A stretch of 64,000 nucleotides of DNA, taken from positions 1 to 64,000 of the forward strand of contig CALKEQ010000006.1 of the NCBI GenBank assembly GCA_938084905.1, given 5' to 3'. This document shows, piece by piece, positions 43,050 to 50,305 of this stretch. The notes under the pieces were generated by a model. The model was given only the letters and a program-made list of their open reading frames with translations. It made no database searches and had not been told where the DNA came from. Made by a program: the position numbers and the translations under genes. Within the stretch, counting starts at the first letter, position 1, and each line of letters begins with the position of its first letter. The DNA is from an uncultured bacterium. GTDB taxonomy: Bacteria > Desulfobacterota > Syntrophorhabdia > Syntrophorhabdales > JANXAF01.

Positions 43050-43928
43050 ATGGAAAGAAAGGCTTTGAATCTCCTTTTCCTTCTCCTTTTGCCCATACTT
43101 ATATTTTCTTGTGAGATTCGACAGGAAATAAAGAAAGGGAGTGAACCTAAAATTGCTCTCGTTCTGAGTGGGGGTTCTGCGAAAGGTTTTGCTCACATAG
43201 GAGTAATTAGGGTTCTTGAGCAGGAGAAGATTCCGATTCACATGATAGTTGGTACAAGCGTGGGTAGTCTAATAGGCGGTCTTTACGCCTCAAATCCAGA
43301 CAGCTTTCAGCTGGAGTGGACTGCCTTTAAAATAGAGAAAGGCGATATCCTGGATTTTTCGCTTGTCTATTCAAAACTCGGTCCAGTAATGGGCGTAAGG
43401 CTTGAGAATTTTATTGAAAAAGAGGCAAAGGTAAAGAAAATAGAAGAGACAAAGATCCCCTTTTTCCCTGTTGCCACTGATCTTAATACAGGCGAAACCG
43501 TGATCTTGGAGAAGGGTTCCCTCGCACGGGCCATAAGGGCCTCTTGTGCCATTCCAGGAGTTTTTGTACCGGTCAATTTTGCAGGACGTACACTTGTGGA
43601 CGGTGGGGTCACAAACAACATCCCATGTGACATCGCAAAAAGTAAAGGTGCAGACATAGTCATTGCTGTGAACCTCTTAAGCAGCGTGAAAAACTACAAT
43701 GTTGATTCGGTTATCGATATCATAGGTCAATCAATATCGATAATGATGTTTGAGAAAAATAAGGAGAAGCTTAAATACGCTCACATTGTCATAGAACCTG
43801 ATGTGAAAAATGTGTCCCTTTTTGATTTCTCGAAAAAAAAGGAACTGATGGAGGAGGGAATAAGGGCTGCAAAGGCTCAGGTACCTAGAATCAGGGAGCT
43901 TATCCGAAGCTTCAAAGGGGAGATCTGA
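43050..43928 (+). CDS. Patatin-like phospholipase, lipoprotein
   Basis: 292 aa. A lipobox (ILIFSC, Cys21) follows a hydrophobic signal. The oxyanion loop GGSAKG (41-46), nucleophile Ser70 in GTSVGS and the Asp in DGGVTNN form the catalytic dyad of the RssA/NTE family. It probably hydrolyses phospholipids or acylated molecules at a membrane face in the periplasm; whether it is inner or outer membrane cannot be told (residue +2 is Glu). Confidence 0.88.
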   Translation: MERKALNLLFLLLLPILIFSCEIRQEIKKGSEPKIALVLSGGSAKGFAHIGVIRVLEQEKIPIHMIVGTSVGSLIGGLYASNPDSFQLEWTAFKIEKGDILDFSLVYSKLGPVMGVRLENFIEKEAKVKKIEETKIPFFPVATDLNTGETVILEKGSLARAIRASCAIPGVFVPVNFAGRTLVDGGVTNNIPCDIAKSKGADIVIAVNLLSSVKNYNVDSVIDIIGQSISIMMFEKNKEKLKYAHIVIEPDVKNVSLFDFSKKKELMEEGIRAAKAQVPRIRELIRSFKGEI

Positions 43929-44672
43929 TTGTTTTTTGCGAAAAAACTGATCACTTCCCTTTTAGTCCCTCCCGGACTTTTTATCTCTCTCCTTTTACTT
44001 TTTTCCCTTTTTTCCAAAAGAAGGGTAAAGCTTATCTTTTTCGCAGCCCTTATCTATATTTTCTCAATAGAACCGGTAAAAGACATCTTTATGAGGCCCC
44101 TTGAGGAGAGCTTTTCCCATCCAGAGATGGAGAAAATAAGGATGTGCGATGCCTATGTGGTTCTTGGAAGTGGAGTTAAGGAGGGGGTCCCGGATCTAAG
44201 TGGAGTGGGGGAGCTGACGGAGGATGCATGTGAGCGCGTAGTAAATGCTCTAAGACTCTACACACTTGTGAAAAAGCCGATAATTCTTACAGGTGGTTCA
44301 ATATACAAGAGGGATTCAGAAGCTCCATACGCAAAAAGGTTCCTTTTACATTTAGGTGTTAAGGAAAACGACATAATAGTTGAGGCAAAAAGCAAAGATA
44401 CAAAGGAAAATGCACTCTACACAAAAAAAATAGCTGAAGAAATGGGTATAAAAAGGATAGTCCTTATCACAAACGCCTATCACATGAGGAGGGCCTACTC
44501 TCTTTTTTCAAGGTATTTCCACGTTGTACCGATGCCTGTAGGTTACAAAACATCGAAAAGGCCTTATGACCCCCTTTCTTATTTACCTGATGCCTCTAAT
44601 TTGAAATCCGTTTCAATCGCACTGAAGGAGTATTTCGGTCTTCTCCATCTGCGGATCTTTTTTAAAGACTGA
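43929..44672 (+). CDS. DUF218 (ElyC/SanA/YdcF-like) membrane protein
   Basis: 247 aa. Two hydrophobic segments (about 5-28 and 33-50) lead to a soluble DUF218 domain with AYVVLGSGVKEG, ILTGGS, DTKENALYT and LITNAYHMRRAYSLF. ElyC and related proteins affect envelope and peptidoglycan-lipid carrier metabolism. The start is TTG right after the patatin stop. The 3' end overlaps convergent epmA by 11 nt. Confidence 0.85.
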   Translation: MFFAKKLITSLLVPPGLFISLLLLFSLFSKRRVKLIFFAALIYIFSIEPVKDIFMRPLEESFSHPEMEKIRMCDAYVVLGSGVKEGVPDLSGVGELTEDACERVVNALRLYTLVKKPIILTGGSIYKRDSEAPYAKRFLLHLGVKENDIIVEAKSKDTKENALYTKKIAEEMGIKRIVLITNAYHMRRAYSLFSRYFHVVPMPVGYKTSKRPYDPLSYLPDASNLKSVSIALKEYFGLLHLRIFFKD

Positions 44673-45603
44673 AAGGGGTTACACTCCCTATATCCTTTTC
44701 TCCTGTGATAACCATAATGAGTCTCTCCACCCCGAGGGCTACTCCTGAATAGTCCTCCCTGATTTGGGAGAGACAAGCTATAAAATCTTCCTCTATTTCC
44801 ATTTCTTTTTTTCCCATCCTTTTGCGCTCCAAATTGTCCCTTTCAAATCTCCTTCTTTGCTCGCTCGGACATAAAAGCTCCGAATAACCATTTGCTATTT
44901 CAATCCCTTTTATGTAGAGCTCGAACCTCTCCGCTTTGCCATTTTTTTCTTTTGCCATACTCGATAAAGAAGATGGCCATCCTACAATAAAGTAGGGGGT
45001 GCTCTTGTCTATGGCAGGCTCTATGGTTTCTAAAAAAACCTTGAAAAAGATGTCGATCCATAAGTCATCCTTGCTTATGCCCAAAAAACCTCTCTTCTTC
45101 AAGGTCTCATATAGTTCAACTCCATCCAGACGAAAGGGGTTTATGCCAGTGAACCTCACAAAAAGTTCTTCGAGGTCATATACTGGAAAAGGGGGTGATA
45201 GAGACCTTCCGATTCCAAAATCCCTTTCCATGGAAGATGTGAGGAAACTGAGTAGCTCCTCAGTTTCTTTCAGAGTATCGATGTAGTTTCCTTCTCTATA
45301 CCATTCGAGCATGGTAAATTCGACTCGGTGAAGTCTATCCTCCTTTTCTGCCCTGAATACTCTACATATTTGGAAGATCCTATTGAGATTCCGTGAAAGA
45401 AGCTTTTTCATTTCTATCTCAGGGGAAGTATGGAGGAAAAGTGGACCCTGGCCGTCAACGTACACTGAGACAGGATCTATGTGTGGATCAGGCGGGACGG
45501 TCTTCACTATGTATGGAGTTTCGACCTCAACGTATCCTCTTTTTTCAAAAAATTCCCTGATCCGTTGAAAGAGGTAATGTCTGAGCCTAAGAATCTTGAG
45601 CAT
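44662..45603 (-). CDS. epmA: EF-P lysine ligase EpmA (GenX/PoxA/YjeA)
   Basis: 313 aa. It resembles the catalytic core of class II lysyl-tRNA synthetase without the anticodon domain: TPYIVKTVPPDP, LHTSPEIEMK, FRAEKEDRLHRVEFTMLEWY and the C-terminal GVALGVERL. It attaches beta-lysine to EF-P, whose gene is at 32482-33048; EpmB is not in this window. There is no Shine-Dalgarno, and the -10 ends 10 nt before the ATG. Confidence 0.92.
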   Translation of the reverse strand: MLKILRLRHYLFQRIREFFEKRGYVEVETPYIVKTVPPDPHIDPVSVYVDGQGPLFLHTSPEIEMKKLLSRNLNRIFQICRVFRAEKEDRLHRVEFTMLEWYREGNYIDTLKETEELLSFLTSSMERDFGIGRSLSPPFPVYDLEELFVRFTGINPFRLDGVELYETLKKRGFLGISKDDLWIDIFFKVFLETIEPAIDKSTPYFIVGWPSSLSSMAKEKNGKAERFELYIKGIEIANGYSELLCPSEQRRRFERDNLERKRMGKKEMEIEEDFIACLSQIREDYSGVALGVERLIMVITGEKDIGSVTPFSL

Positions 45604-45607
45604 TTTG

Positions 45608-45636
45608 TTGATTTTTATAAGTTAAAAAAGTATATT
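45608..45636 (+). promoter_or_regulatory. Promoter of tRNA-Ser
   Basis: TTGATT (45608-45613), 17-nt spacer, TATATT (45631-45636), ending 10 nt before the tRNA 5' end. It overlaps the epmA promoter on the other strand. Confidence 0.7.
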
Positions 45637-45643
45637 TTGTCAA
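45614..45643 (-). promoter_or_regulatory. Promoter of epmA (near-leaderless)
   Basis: On the minus strand TTGACA (45638-45643), 18-nt spacer, TATAAA (45614-45619), ending 10 nt before the ATG at 45603. The elements interleave with those of the tRNA-Ser promoter, so both cannot hold polymerase at once. Confidence 0.68.
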
Positions 45644-45646
45644 AGT

Positions 45647-45738
45647 GGAGAGGTGACCGAGTTGGCCTAAGGTGCTCGCCTGCTAAGCGAGTGTCCCGCC
45701 CAAAAGCGGGACCAAGGGTTCAAATCCCTTCCTCTCCG
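45647..45738 (+). tRNA. tRNA-Ser (GCT)
   Basis: 92 nt with a long variable arm (GTCCCGC/GCGGGAC stem), as in all bacterial tRNA-Ser. Acceptor GGAGAGG pairs with CCTCTCC, anticodon stem CTCGC/GCGAG with loop CTGCTAA (anticodon GCT), discriminator G. CCA is not encoded. It reads AGC/AGT codons. Confidence 0.96.
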
Positions 45739-45789
45739 GAACCTTATAAATTCCCTCCACTTAAGGAAATAACTGAGGCAAGATTATTC

Positions 45790-45818
45790 TTGACAAAGCC
45801 TTTAAGTTATGAGATAGA
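45790..45818 (+). promoter_or_regulatory. Possible promoter of the nuo operon
   Basis: A consensus TTGACA (45790-45795) with GATAGA 17 nt on (45813-45818). The -10 is weak, and the leader of about 25 nt has no Shine-Dalgarno before nuoA. Read-through from tRNA-Ser (110 nt upstream) is the alternative. Confidence 0.42.
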
Positions 45819-45848
45819 AAAACAAGAACTTTTTTTCACAAGCAAAAC

Positions 45849-46202
45849 ATGAAGGAATACTTAGGAATCCTCATAATAATCCTACTTTCCAGCCTAGTGG
45901 CTATCCTCATTGTTGGGATTTCCTATTTTCTGGGTGAAAGAAAGCCGAAAAAAGTGAAACTTTTACCTTACGAATGCGGGATGACAACCATTGGGCCATC
46001 AAGAAGGAGGATAAGTGTAAAGTATTACATATTCGCAATGCTCTTTCTCATTTTCGACATCGAGGTCCTTTTCATGTATCCTTGGGCCGTAATTACGAAA
46101 GATCTTAAGCTATTCGGGTTCGTAGAAATGTTCATTTTCATAGTCATACTCCTTATCGGGTACTTCTACGTATGGAGGAAAGGAGCACTGGAATGGGAAT
46201 AG
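45849..46202 (+). CDS. nuoA: NADH-quinone oxidoreductase subunit A
   Basis: 117 aa, three membrane helices (about 5-27, 60-82, 89-110). [21 protein letters not shown] in outline is the conserved loop between helices 1 and 2 near the quinone site, and [12 protein letters not shown] follows. First gene of the complex I operon. Confidence 0.95.
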   Translation: MKEYLGILIIILLSSLVAILIVGISYFLGERKPKKVKLLPYECGMTTIGPSRRRISVKYYIFAMLFLIFDIEVLFMYPWAVITKDLKLFGFVEMFIFIVILLIGYFYVWRKGALEWE

Positions 46203-46690
46203 AAGAAAGGGAACTTGAAAGGAACGTTCTCATTACTTCCGTTGAGAAACTTGTAAACTGGGGTAGGAAATTCTCCGTCTGGCCTTTGACCTTTGGTCTT
46301 GCTTGCTGCGCCTTGGAATTCATTGTGGCTGGTTCGGCAACAGTCGATATGGCAAGATTCGGGTCCGAGGTTGCGAGACCTTCGCCAAGGCAGGCTGATC
46401 TAATGCTGGTTGCTGGTACACTGACAAAAAAAATGGCTCCAATGGTTAAAAGGATATACGAGCAGATGGCTGAGCCGAAATGGGTAATAGCATTTGGATC
46501 CTGCGCATGTACTGGTGGGATATTTAGGTCCTACAATGTGGTTCAAGGGGTCGACCAGATAATTCCTGTAGATGTCTACGTTCCAGGCTGCCCACCGAGA
46601 CCTGAAAGCTTTCTCGCTGCGCTCATTAAACTTCAGAAGAAAATCGAAAGAGAAACGGTAAGGGATAGGAAACTGATCAGCGCTCCATGA
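46193..46690 (+). CDS. nuoB: NADH-quinone oxidoreductase subunit B
   Basis: 165 aa from the ATG at 46193, which overlaps the nuoA stop by 10 nt and has AGGAG upstream. It holds cluster N2, the last before quinone: [15 protein letters not shown] and GCPPRPE provide the four Cys. An in-frame ATG at 46172 is less well placed. Confidence 0.95.
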   Translation: MGIEERELERNVLITSVEKLVNWGRKFSVWPLTFGLACCALEFIVAGSATVDMARFGSEVARPSPRQADLMLVAGTLTKKMAPMVKRIYEQMAEPKWVIAFGSCACTGGIFRSYNVVQGVDQIIPVDVYVPGCPPRPESFLAALIKLQKKIERETVRDRKLISAP

Positions 46691-47181
46691 ACCGGGAAAA
46701 AATCGAGGTGTTGAAAAGAAAATTCGGATCCCAAATTCTGTCCTTAAAAGAGGAAAAGGGAGAGATTACCCTTCTTGTAAAGCTAGAAGGTCTAAAGAAC
46801 CTTTTGAAAGCGCTCAGGTACGATGATGAGATGGCCTATGATATGCTCATAGATCTATGTGGCGTCGATTATCTGGGAGAGGATCCCCGCTTTGAGGTGG
46901 TTTACCTACTCCGTTCCCTAAGGGATGGAGATAGGCTTAGGATAAAAGTCAGGCTTAACGAGGATCAAGAGATAGAGACGGTGAGTGATTTATGGCGCGC
47001 TGCCGAATGGCTCGAAAGGGAAACCTATGACATGTTCGGGATAAGATTCGCAAATCATCCTGACATGCGAAGAATCCTTCTGCCCGATGACTTCAATGGC
47101 CATCCTTTAAGGAAAGACTTTCCAGCTGAGGGTTACGACTTTGATAAGCCCTTTGAGGTAAAACTGGAAGAGGAAAGCTAG
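46687..47181 (+). CDS. nuoC: NADH-quinone oxidoreductase subunit C
   Basis: 164 aa. The signature [24 protein letters not shown] in outline is present, then HPLRKDFP. It is a peripheral-arm subunit that stabilises NuoD and has no cofactor. It overlaps nuoB by 4 nt, and is separate from nuoD rather than fused. Confidence 0.95.
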   Translation: MNREKIEVLKRKFGSQILSLKEEKGEITLLVKLEGLKNLLKALRYDDEMAYDMLIDLCGVDYLGEDPRFEVVYLLRSLRDGDRLRIKVRLNEDQEIETVSDLWRAAEWLERETYDMFGIRFANHPDMRRILLPDDFNGHPLRKDFPAEGYDFDKPFEVKLEEES

Positions 47182-47183
47182 AT

Positions 47184-48353
47184 ATGGAAACGACTTTCAT
47201 GGCCATAAATATGGGGCCTCAGCATCCCGCAACCCACGGGGTTCTGAGACTCCTTTTAGAACTGGATGGGGAGACCATAGTCAAAGCAACTCCCCATATA
47301 GGGTACCTACATAGAGGTGTAGAGAAACTGGCGGAGACAAAAACCTACCATCAGGCCCTAGTATTCACAGACAGGCTCGATTACACAAACGGCCTCTCCA
47401 ACAATCTCGCTTATTGCCTGGCAGTCGAAAAACTTGCAGATGTAGAAGTTCCAAGGAGAGCTCAGTACATAAGGGTTGTTTTATGCGAACTCCAAAGAAT
47501 AGCTGCCCATCTCCTTTGGCTTGGGACACACGCCCTCGACATAGGAGCAATGACTGTTCTTTTCTACGCCTTCAGGGAGAGGGAAAAAGTTCTTGATATC
47601 ATCGAGTACATAACAGGTGCCAGGCTCACTCCAAGTTTTATCAGAATAGGCGGTGTTGCCCGAGACATAGATTCCAACTTTGTAAAAAAAGTTAAGGAAT
47701 TTGTGAAAGAGTTCCCAAGTAGGGTTGACGAGTATGAGACATTACTTACAGAAAATATAATCTGGAAGAAAAGGACAGTTGGAGTGGGAGCGATCTCTAA
47801 GGAGGAGGCAATAAGCTACGGTGTCACAGGTCCTGTTTTGAGAGCCTGTGGTGTTTACTACGATGTGAGAAAGGCCCATCCCTATTCTAGCTATGAGGAT
47901 TTTGATTTTGTGGTTCCCCTTGGAAAAAACGGAGATGTTTACGACCGATACCTTGTTCGCATGCAGGAACTGAGACAGTCAAATAGGATCATATCTCAGG
48001 CAATAGAAGGTATTCCTGAGGGTCCTTACAAGTCTAATGATCCAAGGGTAGTACTTCCAGAGAAGGACGATGTTCAAACTGACATTGCCTCCTTGATAAG
48101 GCAGTTTAAAATAGCAACAGGTGGCTTTAGACCAGAGAAAGCAGAAGTTTACGCTTCTGTGGAGGCACCGAAAGGAGAACTCGGTTTTTACATCGTAAGC
48201 GACGGAAGCGAGAAGCCATTCAGATTCAGAATAAGGCCCCCTTCTTTCCTCAACCTAAGCGCCCTTCCCAGGATGATTGAGGGCCAGTTGGTTGCCGATG
48301 TTATTGCAACTATAGGGAGCATAGACATCGTTCTCGGAGAGATAGACAGATGA
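47184..48353 (+). CDS. nuoD: NADH-quinone oxidoreductase subunit D
   Basis: 389 aa. GPQHPATHGVLR lies near the quinone chamber, with HRGVEKLAE and the family C-terminus DIVLGEIDR. Descended from the NiFe hydrogenase large subunit but with no Ni-binding Cys, so it is a true complex I subunit. It overlaps the fused subunit by 4 nt. Confidence 0.95.
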   Translation: METTFMAINMGPQHPATHGVLRLLLELDGETIVKATPHIGYLHRGVEKLAETKTYHQALVFTDRLDYTNGLSNNLAYCLAVEKLADVEVPRRAQYIRVVLCELQRIAAHLLWLGTHALDIGAMTVLFYAFREREKVLDIIEYITGARLTPSFIRIGGVARDIDSNFVKKVKEFVKEFPSRVDEYETLLTENIIWKKRTVGVGAISKEEAISYGVTGPVLRACGVYYDVRKAHPYSSYEDFDFVVPLGKNGDVYDRYLVRMQELRQSNRIISQAIEGIPEGPYKSNDPRVVLPEKDDVQTDIASLIRQFKIATGGFRPEKAEVYASVEAPKGELGFYIVSDGSEKPFRFRIRPPSFLNLSALPRMIEGQLVADVIATIGSIDIVLGEIDR

Positions 48354-50305
48354 GTACCGTTATATTCAGTTCCTGGCAGAAAGAAATTGTAGACAATAGG
48401 GGCAAAGGAGAAGAGGAGCGTATATCTCCAAGGATAAAGATACCGGATCTATTCTCAGAAGGGGAAAAGATAAAAGCTTTCTTTGGCTGGGATGGAATAG
48501 TTTTGCTTGATGAGTCAGTGGACATACTTGACATGCTTTTAGCTTATCTTGAGGCGGTTCAGAAGGAGTCATGTGGAAGATGCCTGCCGTGTAGCAAGGG
48601 GACTTTTCTCCTTCTTGATGTTCTGAGAAAGATAAGGGATGGTAAAGGGAAAAAAGAGGATCTCCATTTTTTAAAAAATACTGCAACTTACATAAGGGAT
48701 AGCTCAAGATGCTCCATAGGTCAGACAGGGGTAATTCCACTTTTGGATGTGATCGAATACTTCTCTGCAGATATGGAAAGCTACATCAGAGGGGAGAAAA
48801 AAGGGAAGAAGTTCACGTATAAGTACTCCGTTACTGCCCCCTGTATGAACGCCTGTCCGAGTAGTCTTAACATTCCAAAATACATAGAAGAGATAAGGGA
48901 TGGAAGTTTTGTTGAGTCCCTATCGACCATAAGGGAGAGGACCTGCCTTCCGGGAACACTTGGGAGGGTATGTGTGAGACCATGTGAGGAAAATTGTAGA
49001 AGGGCCCTTGTTGATGAACCTGTCTCCATAAAATGGCTTAAAAGATTTGCAGCAGACTACGAGATGGAAAGAGGGAAGTTCCCTTCCATAAAGAAAAATC
49101 CCACTGATGGGAAAAGGGTTGCGGTTATAGGGGCAGGGCCTGCAGGATTGTCATGCGCCTACTATTTGGCACTGAAGGGGTATAAGGTGAAGATATTTGA
49201 GAGACTGAAAGAACCAGGGGGGATGGCCGCAGTAGGTATTCCGGACTACAGGCTACCTAGGGAGGTCTTAAGGAGAGAAGTGGAGATAATAAAAAGCCAG
49301 GGAGTGGAGATAGAATACGGGGTTACAGTTGGTAAGGACATTACAATTTCAGAAATTAAAAAAGATTTCGATGCCGTCTTTATCGGAGTTGGTGCTCAGA
49401 CAAGCACAAAAATGGGTGTGGAGGGAGAGGATAAACAACTTAAGGGCTTTATCCCAGGAATAAAATACCTTTTCGATATAAACTGTGGCATAGATCCCTA
49501 TCCTGAAGGAAAAAGGGTTGTTGTAGTTGGTGGTGGTAATGTGGCCATAGACTGTGTGAGGACATCATTCAGAATAGGGAAGACTGACGTCAATCTGGTC
49601 TACAGGAGATCTAAGGCTGAAATGCCTGCAGATCCAGTTGAGGTAAGAGATGCTGAAGAGGAAGGGGTCAAGTTCCATTTTCTCTGTAACCCGGTGAGAA
49701 TCCTTGAGAAAGACGGAAGGGTCGTTGGAGTTGAACTTATAAGAATGGAACTCGGTGAACCTGACGAGAGCGGAAGGAGAAGACCCGTTCCGGTACCAGG
49801 TTCAGAATTTAAAATTGAGACAGATATATTAATTCCAGCTATAGGTCAGGCAATTGATCTCTCCTTCCTCGATGAAAAGGACGGGATAAACGTGACGAAG
49901 AAAGGCACGCTTTACGCGGATCCCGACACTTTCATGACTTCTAGAGAGGGGATATTCTCAGCTGGTGACTGTGTTACAGGACCTGATGTTCTAGTGAGAG
50001 CCGCAGGAAATGGCAGAAGGGCCGCGGAGATGATAGATCTCTATCTTAGAGGACTTAAGCTTGTTCCCTCTGAAGAGGAGAGATTCATCAAGTTCTTTTC
50101 CCAGATTAGGGTCTTCAATAGGGAGGAGAAGGTGGAAGTTGCTGGAAAAATGGACAGGATACACTTGAGAATGCTCGAGCCTGAAAAGAGAAAGTGGGTG
50201 TTCGATGAGGTAGAGGAAGGTTATAGAGTGGATGAAGCTTTTTACGAATCTATGAGATGTTTGAGATGTTACAGAATAGGGATGGTGGCACTCGACCATG
50301 ATTAG
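48350..50305 (+). CDS. Fused NuoF iron-sulfur domain plus GltD-like FAD oxidoreductase (complex I input subunit)
   Basis: 651 aa. Residues about 55-150 are the NuoF C-terminal [4Fe-4S] (N3) domain: CGRCLPC at 75-81 with Cys121. The NuoF FMN/NADH-binding domain and SLBB domain are absent. Residues about 160-240 hold a GltD/NfnB-type Cys domain (CMNACPSSLN, GRVCVRPCEENC), then FAD motif VIGAGPAGLSCAYYL, the PDYRLPREVL segment, and a second dinucleotide motif VVVGGGNVAIDC, ending with AGDCVTGP. NAD(P)H electrons likely enter through FAD and pass to N3 and NuoG. No nuoE is present. It overlaps nuoD by 4 nt and nuoG by 8 nt, so it is part of the complex I unit. The natural donor is not known from sequence. 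Confidence 0.85.
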   Translation: MSTVIFSSWQKEIVDNRGKGEEERISPRIKIPDLFSEGEKIKAFFGWDGIVLLDESVDILDMLLAYLEAVQKESCGRCLPCSKGTFLLLDVLRKIRDGKGKKEDLHFLKNTATYIRDSSRCSIGQTGVIPLLDVIEYFSADMESYIRGEKKGKKFTYKYSVTAPCMNACPSSLNIPKYIEEIRDGSFVESLSTIRERTCLPGTLGRVCVRPCEENCRRALVDEPVSIKWLKRFAADYEMERGKFPSIKKNPTDGKRVAVIGAGPAGLSCAYYLALKGYKVKIFERLKEPGGMAAVGIPDYRLPREVLRREVEIIKSQGVEIEYGVTVGKDITISEIKKDFDAVFIGVGAQTSTKMGVEGEDKQLKGFIPGIKYLFDINCGIDPYPEGKRVVVVGGGNVAIDCVRTSFRIGKTDVNLVYRRSKAEMPADPVEVRDAEEEGVKFHFLCNPVRILEKDGRVVGVELIRMELGEPDESGRRRPVPVPGSEFKIETDILIPAIGQAIDLSFLDEKDGINVTKKGTLYADPDTFMTSREGIFSAGDCVTGPDVLVRAAGNGRRAAEMIDLYLRGLKLVPSEEERFIKFFSQIRVFNREEKVEVAGKMDRIHLRMLEPEKRKWVFDEVEEGYRVDEAFYESMRCLRCYRIGMVALDHD

